Shown here one piece after another: positions 24,101 to 35,906 of a stretch of DNA of 64,000 nucleotides. Both the position numbers and the translations under genes were made by a program. Where the stretch lies: NCBI GenBank assembly GCA_013397075.1, contig VWZS01002579.1, positions 186,001 through 250,000 on the forward strand, in the 5' to 3' direction. How positions within the stretch are numbered: position 1 is the first letter of the stretch; each line of letters starts with the position of its first letter. Under the pieces are notes generated by a model. That model did not search any database. It was not told the origin of the DNA and saw only the letters and a list, made by a program, of their open reading frames with translations. Source of the stretch: Rhabdornis inornatus (Eukaryota > Chordata > Aves > Passeriformes > Rhabdornithidae).

Positions 24101-26534
24101 CCTGAAATTTGAAGGCCAGTTTTATAAGTATGAAGAGGACATGTTTTGCAATTTAAAAAAAAAAAAGCTCTGCAGTCCTTTCTCAGTTTTTATTCCAACT
24201 GATTCAGCTTTATCTAAAACCAAAGCTTAACGCTGGCCAGTTCCTCCTTGAGCTCCCCACCCCAGCTCCTGGAAAGACCAAATCCATCCCTTTCTGTGGT
24301 AAAATCTACAGCAGAAATGTTCGGTTTTGTCCAGACACAGGCAGCACTGAAAGAGCTCCACAATCCACTCATCAATCTGCAACGTGTGGCCAAACCACTG
24401 CACCTTGTGAACTGATCAATGGCATCAGATAGAAGCAAAAAATTCCAGACCTTCACACACCCCACTGGTGTTTCTTCCTGAGCTCCCTCCAAGTCTCCCA
24501 GGATTTTGGCAGCTGTCACTGCTGAATCTGAGAGGCAACTGCAGGATTACTGAGCAAGGAGGTGGAAGTGGAGAGGTCTGCTGCTCTGATTGACACAGCT
24601 TTGGCTGGTTGCTCATTTTCAGTGCAGAATTGCTCTCTACAGTGTGATTTCATGGATTTAGCAGCCCATAGACTTTTGAGTGTGAACAGATCTCAGCTGG
24701 GGGCTCAAAATAACTGTTGTTATCCTGGCCTTAATTTTTAAAATAATCTGTTATTTCATACTGTTTGTTTCATATTTATTTATCCAAGACAATAATCAGA
24801 CATGAAATATCTATCCTTCCCACAGCTTTTTTTTTAATAACCCATTCCTCAACAGTATTGTTGGCAAAGCCCTTCCCTGCAGGGAATGAAATTACTCCCC
24901 TGATGAAATTTGAATGCCAGCACTGCTTCTGTCTTCATTTATCTCGAGTCTTTGGTGCTTGGACTTTCCCAGACCCCGTTTTGGGCTCTGGGCAGTGGAA
25001 GATGCTCAGCCTCTGAGCCCTGGGCTGTCTGCTGCTCACAGGCAGCACCACTGGAAAAAGTCAGGTTCCCTCCATAGCCCGTGGGGTCAGGTTGTAGTTG
25101 GCCAAAGCCTGGATGCTGCGATTCTTCTAACTTGTGTTGCCAAGCTTTGTTGGCTGCTTAGGCTGAGCTTACCAAACTGCTGGGCAGTCCAAAAACAGGA
25201 GGGTTTTTTATGAAAGATCCTGGAAGCTTTGCATACCTCTGGTAGTTTTTTAGTTTTGTCCTTTGCATCCTGGATTAGCACATTCTCTTTATACCATCTA
25301 CCACCACTGTAAGGAGCATTAGGAGTTTTAAAAGTTTTTCTGAGATGACCATAATAGGAAGTCAGCACATTTTTGATAATACCTGAGGGATGTAGCTGCC
25401 TACAAAGAATCATCTGAAGTGGGAGTGCATTTAGCCATTGGATCTTTCTGCAGTACCATTGAAACTGAATAGGAGATATGCCAATGGTTTGGGGGTTGTG
25501 GGAACAGGTCCTTATTGATTTTAAGGTAATTATCTATGAAGTATGATACTAGTGAAGTTCCCAGAATTTTTAACGTGGTTTAACATTTCCTGTACTTTCC
25601 ATGTTTTCAAATTTGGATACGATGTACATCATAACAATATCCTATTCCCCTTAGTTAGTTTCTCTACTGTTATGTGTAAATAATGAGAAGAGATGCATTA
25701 AATACTATCTCATTGTAGGCATCTATAATGTGAATGTCTGTGCCTGAACTGCCCCTCCTGGACTCTGTTTTACAGTCACTGGAGAGGAACAATGGGCAGG
25801 ATTCATCTAATCAGTTAGAGATGTCTGCTTTAGGATGAGATGAATCCTGTCCAGAAAGAGCCTGTTCCTCCCCAATGACTATAAAGGGAGCTGAGAGTGG
25901 CTCGCTCAGGTGCAGGCATGTACATTTGGTTAGATGAATTCCACACTCAGGCACTTGGAATGGAGAAAATAAGTTGGCTCAGTCTGCATATTTAGCAGCA
26001 AAGAAAAGCTATGCAAGCTTACTCTAATGATGAGAGTTGCACACATTGGCATCATAGTGGTGATGTGATGTTCTAGCTCAAAATTTTTATTGGAACATAG
26101 GGTACTTTTATAAGAAAATCTCTAAAAAATGCTTTTCTTCTTTTTTTTAAATCCGATCTGGACTAAAAGCCATAGGTAAAATTGCATGGCAACAATTTTG
26201 AGAAAAACTCCAGGATCCTGGGAGCACCTTTGAAAACAAGCAAATTCCTTTGAGAAAAAGCAAACACAAGTCGCAAGTTCTTATTTGTTATGTGAGTTAC
26301 CTGTGGCTACGTATTTATTGAAGAAGAGATGTGTATCCACACATGGATATGTGTATCCCTTGATTAAATTCAGTTAAAAAATCTCTTGGCAATGCTTCCT
26401 TAAGTGCATTCTTATTTCAAATCCTATCAAACCTAAAGCCTTAATGAGGTGATTCATTTTTCCTGCTCTGAGAAGAACACAGTGAGTGAAAGAGGGTGAG
26501 ACATGAAAGCATTGCAAACTCTTTTTTCCTCCAG
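21110..26534. other. Intron-like; one expected EFCAB6 exon not found
   Basis: Human has an exon here (around INWKQFL) closing the EF unit begun at 20971. No counterpart was seen. No recognised repeats; short frames only. Confidence 0.45.
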
Positions 26535-26675
26535 CAGAACAGATCCAGCTAAAGGAGATGAACATTTCTCTAGTGACACCGTTCTTCAGAAGCTGTGCAG
26601 ATACATCCAAGATGTTTATCCGTCTTTAAAGCAGGCTTTCTTTTTGTTTGATGAGAAAACAGCAATTATTTTTAG
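26535..26675 (+). pseudogene. EFCAB6: EFCAB6 exon, helix before an EF loop (open, 3' border unsure)
   Basis: Following a CTTTTTTCCTCCAG acceptor, the frame reads RTDPAKGDEHF, then SSDTVLQKLCRYIQDVYPSL and KQAFFLFDEKT. This matches the human segment HKENIITKLFRHTEDHSASLKKALLIINTKP. The human exon continues through a complete EF-hand (REEFRYIL...). Here the frame passes into IIFRCCLC and stops at TAA 26690. Either the weak GTGCTG site at 26676 is the donor, or the second half of the EF unit has been deleted or shifted. I could not find the missing half before 32955. Confidence 0.65.
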
Positions 26676-29271
26676 GTGCTGCCTCTGTTAATTACTATTA
26701 CAGCTAAGCATTTGTCTCATATATTATTCAAAGTCAACTGGTGGTTGCCAGTGTTTGTTTTCTGTTAGAGCAACACACAGAGTCTTCTTTTCAAGTTTCT
26801 TTAACATAGATATGGGCAGCTGAGGACTAAATAATCCGTTACAACCAAAAATTTTTGATCTCCTACAATTTCGCTTCAAGTCATGTTGACCAGTAGTTTA
26901 ATCCTCCCTGTGGCTGCCTTTGAACCCCTGCAATTTTTTCTGTATATTTCAAGAAATGTTATGGCAGAAATGAGAGTTGGTGCTTTCACAGAAGTTGCAT
27001 TGGTATGAGAAAAATAAATAAATAATGTCACTTCTCAGGTACTGCTAAGTGTTCCCCTTCTTCTACAGCCAAGGACTGCCTGAGTCCCTTGTGCCCAGCA
27101 TCATACTGGCAATTTATTTATGCTTTGATTGTATGTTATGAACTGTACAGCTCTTAACAAAGCTTGTAATTAAGCATCCCTTTCTATTCTGGCATATTTT
27201 CCCTCTTTCTCACTGTAGGACTTCATTAGAAAGCTTGTTCTTTCCTTATTCTTCCCACTCATGCTGTCTTAGTGGAATGTTCTCCTCATTGTTTCCCCAT
27301 TCCACTTATTTTCCAGTTATCTGTGGTCACCCAATCTTGCAAAGTTTTGGAGAGAGTTTTTTCCAGGTTATTTGTACATGTGCGTATGTATCTGTTTATA
27401 TAGATGGGATGGGATGTGTTTACTCTGTTTGTACACCCTCACACACACAGTGACACATATACATGGATGTGTGTGCATAAAATGTATGGACAGGACATGG
27501 CTAAAAATCAGCCCCTGCAAGACCTCATTAGAAACAGACCTAGCTGAGAATGGGTTATTGTCCACAAATCTATTTGAAGGTTTCTGTTATCTGGTTCTGT
27601 TACTCACCACACTTTGGTATCTGCTACTGCCAATAGAGGGATCCAGATGTGTAAATTTGCAGCTGTTGATGTCCCTTTGTTAACTCTATCATTATTATCT
27701 GTGCTGTGCCATGAAGCTGTAGCTCCCAGAAAAGCTGACTCCCTTAGGGTTGAAAGGAAATGTGATACCTACTGGTTTTGACCCTTAATGGAGAAGGAGT
27801 GCTATGAAAAATGTTCAGGCACACATGATCAACACAAGAAAACTCCTTTTGGACATCATATTTTCTGTTCACGCTAAGATCTGCAGTAACAGTGACATTT
27901 AACAAATACTGTTCTCCTGCTCAGCTCTATATTATTCTTAAATATTTATGTTAATGTGAGTAGGTTTTCAGTTATTGTGAAAAACCCATATAAACCAAAT
28001 AAAGATATTTCTTCCTGTCTTAGACACAACAAAAGGAAGATTCTTGCTCTCTTTTTTCAGGAGATAGAAGTAGATTTGAACTTGAACGTCATCTGTTCCA
28101 GGACTCACATCCATTCTTATTCTTATAGATAAGATTTTAAAAGGGTTATGCAGCAGCCTTCTGATTTTTCATCACATCACTGCCCAACACACAACAAAAC
28201 AACACAAGTTGCCTCCTCCCTTTTCTTCCAGCTGATGTTCTTTCCAAATTGTTCTCAGTGTGCTGGAGTCTAAAATGCCACTGATCCCTACATGTTTAAT
28301 CCATATCTGAAAGCAAAACTCCAGCCTAGTCTTGTGGCTTTCTAATGTGCAAGCTAGAAATATAATATTCCCTCTAGCTGTACTACACATTTGACTTTAA
28401 AATGTTGAATGAGATTGATGTTTTATCAAAGGATGAGTGAAGCACCTTTTGATATTCTATTGTGAGTCTTGCAATATTTTGTGATTTACTTAAAATCTCA
28501 GGTCCTAAGAAAAAAATTGTGATGGAGGTGTTTCAACACCAAAGAAATAACAATAAACAGCTTCTCTAGCCTCCTAATCTTCTCAGAGAGTTTCTCATGC
28601 TTATGGAGACACAGAAACCAAAAGGTATGAAAATAATTTGAGTGGGTAATATTTGGAATAAATTAGTTGTGCCTTTTTAACTAAAAATATTCTTGCTGTA
28701 TCTATTATTTTTATACATTGCATTCTGTGAATTATTTTGTAGTTCTTGTGTTGATAATATGTGGTGTCTCAGTCACCCAAAAACATTGCACTTGTGTCAT
28801 TTGAAGATGAGACATCATTTTTTAAATGACTTTCAGAGTCATATTGTTGCATCTCCTGAAAATTTGGAAACTTGGAATTGCAGTATCAAGTTGTAACCTT
28901 TCACCCGCATTTTTTTTTCTCTCGGTCTCAGGATAAGGAATTCAGGTCTTATTGGAAAGTCTCCTTACTCTTGCTCTTAAATGCATCAGGCTCACCAGAG
29001 AAACAAATCTGGTTTGTCTCCTGTTCTGAAACATGGCATGAGGTAAACTTTAGTGTTCAGAGACTACTAAAATGTTTCAAGGAACACAGTGGGTTTAATA
29101 TTATCTCTTAAAACTACAGAGCATGAACACCTATTAAACATCACATGCTGATGGAGACCAATGGGTTGTGATTGACATTTCAGTTAAAGGCAGGCATTAA
29201 AATGTGCAGGATAAAGCTACACCTTAACCTGAGATACAGCATTTTGGAGAAGCAGGGTGGGTGTCATGGGT

Positions 29272-29310
29272 GTGTACATCCAGATATGGCACTTAGCAGT
29301 GGATGTACAC
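29272..29310. repeat. 11-bp perfect inverted repeat with 17-base loop
   Basis: GTGTACATCCA at 29272-29282 and TGGATGTACAC at 29300-29310 are exact reverse complements. After one mismatch three more G-C pairs extend the stem outward. Confidence 0.92.
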
Positions 29311-30123
29311 CCCCTTGGTCCCCAAGCACATGGGGGGAACCACAGACAGGCAAATCTCTAGACAAAGAGACAAAATCAGTGTGACAAAGATAATGGGAAT
29401 CAGAAAAGTGTAACAATTATTGTTAGCTAATATCATGGAATATGAACAGAGTGCTCTCGTGTTTGTAAATGGTTTGTGTTTGCAGTTTCCCATCTGACAG
29501 CTGGACTGTAACACCGTGTGTGACACTGGCAGTGCTGAACCTGCTGTCCCACAGCTCACTCCATTTCCAGCAGTACCTTCATCCAGCGTTTCCTAAACTC
29601 TGGATTCCTTTTTGTGTTTAGTTCTGGGAGATGAGCTCTGATAAGAGCTGCCTGTCCTTGGCAGTTCCACAGCCCTCACTCTGCACACAGCTGTGCTGGG
29701 ATGCCTTCCTGATGGAGTGCCATGATATGTGTGTCCCACGCTGGCTTGTGTGATCACCCCTTTCGTGGGCAAGCTGTGGTTTTTTTATTACTTTGATTTG
29801 CTATATATTGCAGTGCTTAACTTGTAGGGTCTGTATTTCTAAATTGAGTCAGCAAATAATAGTTTGAAAAAATTAAAGCTCTCAGTCTGGTTGACACAAG
29901 CAAAGGAAGCACTGGGCATATCTTCAGAAGCACTCAGCATTTTTTATTAGATGGTTTTATATAGATGATATATCACAATTCCTTTCTAATATAATTACAT
30001 AAAAACTGTTCATTTTAGCTCTGCAGTATTTCATCTGTATACATATACATGTATGACCTCAGAGGGAAAGAATTCATGTAGCAATTTATAGGAAAAGAAA
30101 ATCAGTTTCAAACATTATAGTAG

Positions 30124-30140
30124 ATAATAATAATAATAAT
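30124..30140. repeat. (ATA)n microsatellite
   Basis: Five to six ATA units in an intron-like stretch. Confidence 0.9.
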
Positions 30141-31737
30141 GCTTACATCATTCAGGCAATGATTCAGTAAAGCACTTTACTACTATGATTTTTATTCATT
30201 TACTGAACAGGAGTGTTACTGAATGCAGTTGTTAACAAAAGCAGAGGTATTGGAGATGGTGGAAAGACAGGCAGAAGAAAAAACTATTTAATCCCCCGCA
30301 TCTGGAGGCTTCCCACTGTGAAAGAAATACATGTAAAATAGTTTATATTTATACATAACATTATGATTTTTTTTTGGTTGGAATAGATCAGTACATCTCC
30401 AGTCACATCACTGATGCTGGACTGAGTTAGATAATGATCTGGGCAACAGTATTAAATCCTTTTGACTAAATAAAGTTGAGCCTGCAAGGTGGCCAAATAA
30501 GCAAATATTTAATAAATCCTGAAGTAGTATGTCTTAACATTCCCATATCATCTAAGTTTCGAGCAAAATGCAATTTCTTTTTATCATAAGAGATATTTCA
30601 CTTTCATGGGTAAGATCCAGTCAGTCTGTACAATTGTTTCTTGTGAAGTACAAGAAGCTTCAGTACCAGATTCCCTAAGTTATTTACTGGGGGAGGTAGG
30701 TACATTATCAGGTTTTGCTTCCATATGATTTAATGCAGTGACAAGAGTCTCTAAAGAAAATTCAAATACCAGATAGTAGTTTCACAAGACCATTATCTTT
30801 TGATTGCCAAACTTTAAAGTATTTCCCAGACCAACTGATGAAGTAAATAATTGCTCATCCTCTATATTATTACTGCCACCCTGGATCTCTGTGGAGGACT
30901 AAAGGGAAACAGAATTTTCTTAGGGTGAATTTTATGAACAGAAAGATATTTGTCTAGTGCTTAGCCAAGAAAACCGAATCACTGAAGGAACTATCTACTC
31001 CTAATTTTTCTGTTATTGTTCCAAAGTCTTTATTCCACTTTTTCTTCTTTTTGCCCATTATGTCTCCTCAGGTTTCTTTAGAGAAAATAAGGAAACAATG
31101 TAAAAAAACATGCAGGCTATTGAAATGTGTGCAGCATGATCTGGCAGTGTAGAGTGACATATTGGAATCAGCATTGCTTTGGTAATTGTTCTTTTTTATG
31201 CTTGTGGGGGAAAAACCACAAAAAATTACCTTAATCAGCTTTTACAGGACCTGGTATTTCAAATGCAAAATAGAGCCTTCCAGAAGTTAATTAATTGATC
31301 CAAAGCAGACTGGATAGCTTGACTGTCATAAATTTAAAGACTTGTTTGGAGAAAAAGAACCAGTAGTAAGTGCTTATTTTTAATTCTGTAATCATAGCCT
31401 CTTATAATGACAATGGCAAAAAGTTTTTGTGAAATGTTATGCTCTGTGTACAGTTTTTAGCTAAGTTAGTAGGTTCACATTCATCCTAGCAATCAAATAA
31501 TTCTAATCATAGCTTCTAGACTCTAGTTCTGAAGCATCAGTTGCAAAGCTATCTCATGGTTCTGAGAAGTTTTTGAAAACTCCAGCAGAATCTCTAGCTC
31601 ACCCATGTGAGTGCAGCAGAGGAACAGTGGTAGTATTTCTTAGCTTTTTGTTGTCAGATCTGTTTTTCTGATATTTTGCTGTTTCTTATTATATCTATTA
31701 TTCTTTATAATGTACATCGATTCAATGAATCCAAGGG

Positions 31738-31985
31738 AACATCATGGAGCTGGGTCAGGGCAGGGTTAGGGTGGATATCAGGGAAAGGTTCTTCCCCCAG
31801 AGGGTGTTGGGCACTGAACAGGCTCCCCAGGGAATGGGCACAGCCCCAAGGCTGCCAGAGCTCCAGGAGCTTTTGGACAACGCTCCCAGGGATGCACAGG
31901 GTGGGATTGTTGGGGTGTCTGTGCAGGGCCAGGAGAGGATGGTCCTTGTGGATCCCTTCCAGCTCAGGATATTCTGTGATTCCAT
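31738..31985 (+). mobile_element. CR1 LINE, short 3' end
   Basis: It contains the CR1 3' UTR stretches GGTTAGGGTGGATATCAGGG, AAAGGTTCTTCCCCCAGAGG, GGGCACTGAACAGGCTCCCC and CTTCCAGCTCAGGATATTCT. The tail is GTGATTCCAT. Well preserved, + orientation. Confidence 0.88.
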
Positions 31986-32954
31986 AAAAACATATTCTAT
32001 GTACTACATAGACATTGCATATTTCCCTGGGCATAGCTTTGACATTTCTGAATTTGCAGCTGCCTTACAATGGTTTCCTTTGGAACCATTCAACCAAGGT
32101 ACAGAGAGGTTATTTGCTGAAACCCACAGGCAATACTTAGCCTGTTTTCCCTGACAGAATAAATACTTTTTTGCCTACTGAATTATTCCAAGGAATAAAC
32201 TAAGCTGCAGTTTGCAAATCTACTACCTAGTGTAAAGAAGCTGTTCATAATTTTCAGTATCGACTGTCTTTTAGGTTTGCATTAGTGTGCAAACAGACTC
32301 CATATTTAGCTTTGTCCTAGGTGCTCTGGAGAGTGTTTTTGAGAGGTATCAAATTGTCAAGAGAGAGAACAGAGATACCAAAGTAGTACACAGGTGTCAA
32401 GAGAGATACTAAATGCACGAAAAGAAGGTTCCATTGAATGGCCCTCAATGGCGTACATTGCTCTGCAATATTTGGATATTAGGAGCTGAAACAGGCTAAT
32501 TTTCTACTCTGATGGCTCCAACAACAGCAACATTTGATGCAGCTCCTCAAGTCCATTCCAGCTGGTTTTTGGTAGAACCAGAACCTGGAACCAATCTAGG
32601 TTCCCAGCCAGCTAAGACAACCCAAGGGATTTCTTGACCTCCTTCAAGGTCACCTGAAATTTTGCGTAGTACAATGTTTGGTCAGATCTGCAGTTATGCT
32701 GAGACTTTTATTTATCAGAAAAGGATCCTGGTTTCATTTCTTCTCTGAACCTTCTGTTTTTAATGCACCCAATATATGCATGAAAAACACCTTTAATCTA
32801 AGTGCAATTGCTATAGACAAATCCTAAAGCAGGTTCAGCAGGCCAGATTTCATCATTATTTTCCCTTGAGCAAAGCCATCGTCTTCAAATTATGCCCTGA
32901 GAGACTTGAGTGCCACTTGCAATGCACTCAGTCCTAGTGGGTTTTGTTTTACAG
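31986..32954. other. Intron-like sequence, no gene found
   Basis: Directly after the CR1 tail, a frame with FDISEF (32038-32056) weakly recalls an EF helix, but there is no splice support. Confidence 0.4.
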
Positions 32955-33113
32955 GGCTGGGAGGAGGAGCAGACAGCAAAAGCTCAGTGTCCTCAGCAGT
33001 CACAGACCTGCCTCTTCAGGCACTTACAGAAGAGAGGCACATCTATGAAAGGAGATGAGGGGATGATTTCCTGCAGCCTTTCCAGTCTGTTTTCAGAACA
33101 AATATTTTCACAG
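32955..33113 (+). pseudogene. EFCAB6: Open 53-codon exon joining the next EFCAB6 exon in phase
   Basis: A textbook acceptor (TTTTGTTTTACAG) and donor (TTCACAG|GTGAGT) enclose 159 bases, open throughout in phase 0. The following exon (33408) also starts in phase 0, so the join reads SEQIFSQ then VEEILSDKF. Human EFCAB6 has a poorly conserved linker at the same place, ending just before VEEIVHD. The peptide here (GWEEEQTAKAQC..., later KGDEGMISCSLSSLF) is not recognisable by itself, as expected for a linker. Assignment rests on splice sites, phase and position. Confidence 0.5.
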
Positions 33114-33407
33114 GTGAGTTTTGGGCCTGATGTTGCACAATGCTATGAAATTAGTACACTAATTTTTCAGGTAAATATATTTTTGTTTTGTAACTTAGAT
33201 GGTTTACAAATATCTTAATGGAACATACGAGCTAAAGAAACCTGCCTTTTTTGTTCCAGCTTGTAATACTGTAAGTGATAACCCAGGTCATTTTAAGTGT
33301 AAAATTTGTCATTTAGTTCATTTTTCCATGTGGTAATGCTATCAAAACTACAGGCAGGAACACTTTTTTTTTTTCTTACTAGAATTAAAAATTCATTCAT
33401 CTTTTAG

Positions 33408-33569
33408 GTGGAGGAGATCCTTTCAGATAAATTCATGGAAAATTGGAAAGATTTTCAGAAGGTTTTGCAGTCCTGTGATCCTGAGTGAACCAGCACGATG
33501 AATAGAAGTTCTGCAGCTGTGTTGTCCCTCTTTGCCAGATCAACAATTTGGGAGGCAAGTTGATGATGT
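33408..33569 (+). pseudogene. EFCAB6: EFCAB6 EF-hand exon with stop and frameshift
   Basis: An acceptor (CATCTTTTAG) starts VEEILSDKFMENW then KDFQKVLQSCDPE, which matches human VEEIVHDTITRNLQAFYNMLRSYDLG. The frame then meets TGA at 33486-33488, where the EF loop should begin. From about 33505 a different frame resumes the match: EVLQLCCPSLPDQQF against human KIMHVFCPFLTNAHF. The loop is therefore shortened by a few residues and out of frame. The exon ends at GATGATGT|GTGAGT, a strong donor. Both lesions fall inside the aligned domain, so the exon cannot encode the intact EF-hand. Confidence 0.75.
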
Positions 33570-35061
33570 GTGAGTTGTAACAGGTTTAAGGTAAGTTCTT
33601 ATCTTACCATAACTTTCTTCCTGTCTTTTAATATGGCAGGTATAGCTGGAGATATTGAGTCTTTTTGTTTACCTTAAGTATGTCAGAAAGAGAAGATTGG
33701 TGGAGGAGATTCCCCATTCCTCATGTGATCAGCTTGTGACTTATTTAGTCTCTGAATGTTGAAACTCTTGTGAGTTTGACATTATTTCAGCATTTCAGAG
33801 GTGACACAAGCCTTTTCTCAACAAAGGAAATCCATGCTGCAGATCCATGACATTATCAAATATTATTTAGCATTAACAAACACAAGGAAATTAAAGTTAA
33901 TTAATGTGTTTCTTCAGTATACTGTTGTTGTAAAGAACAAGGAATTGAAATTTAATATTCTCAACATAAAATGTAATTTCCAACATAAAGGGGGTCTCCA
34001 AAGTGAGGAGTCCAAAGAGCTACAAGCATGAGTAGCATGGGGTCAAAATATCCATGCCCCAAAGAGAGAGAATTATACTAAGCATTTTATTGTGATAACA
34101 TTTCAGTTACATAATCAAGTCAATCTATAATCAGGTCTAATCTACTCTCTCAGGAGCTCTGGTTTTCTCACTGGCTTACAGCCAGTGACTTTCAGAAAGA
34201 CATAGAACTCTCTCTTACCTTTGAAAACATAATAGAAAAATCAAAGAAATAATTTCCAGTGTGGCCCTCACAACCTGGTGTCCAGCTGATCATTCTGTGT
34301 GAGGAGCAAACACAACAGCATCAATAGGAAATGGTTTTTGGAAAACAATCTTTTATCCTGAAATATGAATGAGCCTGAATGTGATCAGTGCAACCAATTC
34401 TACCACACGCATTTTCCTTTCTATAAATATCTTAAGGGAAAACTTAGGGTGTAATGCACCGGGTTCATGAAAGTCATGTTCCCAGCACAGTGTGCTATAA
34501 CTATGTGCTTTCACCATTTGTCAGTTTTATAGCTCTGTGTTGTGTAGTATATAATTAGTCATTGATCATGAACAAGTAATTATCCTTTGAATTACCTGGG
34601 ACTCGACAGTTATACAATTTTCTAAATAATGTTTCTACCATTATTTGTGTCAATGAGAGATCTGCACTGTAAGAAAAGTCAGGAATTGCAGCCACTTTGA
34701 ATTGGAAAGCGGCCCTTACTTGAAATTCAAAACATTACCTCTAAGAAAATAATATAGAGTAAGGTACTGAGAGGCAAACTGTTACGGTTTAATTCATTCA
34801 TCATTGTGGTCAATGGCTGTTCTGCATTTGTTTTAACAGGATGAAGGAGAAGCCTTGTGAGATCAGTCTAGGAAAACGCTGGGCACTGAGGCAGCGCTCT
34901 AGAAAAGTGCAGAGAAGTGTGGGGATAACACTTGTAAGATTCTGTTGGGATGAACATGGAGCACATTTGCACATCTGCATTATTAAGCCATGGCATTGCT
35001 GAAAAGTGCAGGTATTTAACCAAGCGAGATGTGCAACGCCACAGATGGGATGAGTTTGGAA
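33570..35061. other. Intron-like sequence, no gene found
   Basis: A+T-rich unique sequence up to the pyrimidine array. An acceptor-like TTGTTTTAACAG at 34840 has no convincing exon after it. Confidence 0.45.
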
Positions 35062-35335
35062 TCTCCTTCCTTCCTTCCTTCCTTCCTTCCTTCCTTCCTT
35101 CCTTCCTTCCTTCCTTCCTTCCTTCCTTCCTGGAATCCTTCCTGGAATCCTTCCTGGAATCCTTCCTGGAATCCTTCCTTCCTGGAATCCTTCATTCCTG
35201 GAATCCTTCCCTCCTTCCCTCCTTCCCTCCTTCCTTCCTTCCTTCCTGGAATCCTGGAATCCTTGAATCCTGGAATCCTTCCTTCCTTCCTGGAGTCCTT
35301 CCTGGAATCCTTCCTGGAATCCTTCCTTCCTTGTT
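35062..35335. repeat. Pyrimidine-strand satellite-like array: (TTCC)n plus TTCCTGGAATCC units
   Basis: It begins with about 17 copies of CCTT (35062-35131). It then alternates CCTTCC blocks with the unit TTCCTGGAATCC, with an intervening TTCCC-type block near 35208-35232. The exact 9-mer TTCCTGGAA occurs nine times; it is a palindrome around a central T and fits the STAT-type pattern TTCNNNGAA. The pure pyrimidine stretch can form triplex DNA. Two + frames stay open through it (repeats of FLPS and WNPS) only because the repeat lacks stop codons; they are not proteins. Confidence 0.95.
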
Positions 35336-35834
35336 AGGAACAGCCTCTAAACTACATATCTGAAGGACAAGGCTTGTGTTCTTTTGTCAGGGACATTCAG
35401 GGCATACATTCTTGCACTGGCCATGTTTAGAAAACCATTCACAGCATATCATAAATTCTTCTGTAAGAAATATCACTTGAGGCACCTGTTCTTAGCAATA
35501 TTATTCGTCAGGGTCGTGGTCTAGGCAGGTGATGACTGCTCTGGAGAAGAAATGTAGTTATTAGAATAAGATGAAGAGAGAATTCACATTCAGCAATGTA
35601 AAAATGACCTACTTGATTGGAGTAGGATGGTGTAGCTAATTAGGTTAGAATGGCTCACCCACAGGTGAGGAGATGTTTCATAAAATCCCCTTTGTTGTAA
35701 TCTCCTGTTCAAGTTCTCACTCTATGATTTAGCCTGACGCCTTAAACACGCATTTTGCCTCGTGCCTTTTTACCAATCTTAGTATTTCTTAGTTCCAAAT
35801 GTGGCATTAATTTTTATGTTCAATCTTATTTAAG

Positions 35835-35906
35835 ACATCCTAGGAAAATGTTGTGGATTATGTAGAGAAACAGTGGATGGCACTGTTCATTCGCTACTCT
35901 AATGTG
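35835..35906 (+). pseudogene. Exon-like segment, possible decayed EFCAB6 exon
   Basis: A short pyrimidine-poor acceptor (CTTATTTAAG) and a strong donor (AATGTG|GTAAGA) enclose 72 bases. In one frame it reads ENVVDYVEKQWMALFIRYSN after a TAG. In another it reads GLCRETVDGTVHSLL-stop-C, which resembles human KLCSKIQDIGSGRILY..LLAC directly after the 33408 unit. Both frames contain a stop, so any exon here is broken. It is placed correctly between 33408 and 42391, but the frame and identity stay ambiguous. Confidence 0.3.

Larger units (their letters stand above)
26676..31737. other. Intron-like; second half of an EF unit not found
   Basis: Contains the hairpin at 29272 and the (ATA)n run at 30124. 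No exon was recognised with confidence. Confidence 0.45.

Noticed and set aside
27371..27480. TG/CA-rich stretch with CACACACACA and GTGTGTG
   Set aside because: Low-complexity dinucleotide drift; no regular array or structured element.
31990..32110. Frame with FDISEFAAALQWF resembling the missing EF helix (human SDSEFKELMQML)
   Set aside because: Only four identities, no splice sites, and it follows directly on a CR1 tail.
34950..35363. Open frames of 137 and 102 codons with FLPS and WNPS repeats
   Set aside because: Entirely produced by the stop-free (TTCC)n/TGGAATCC array, open in more than one frame.
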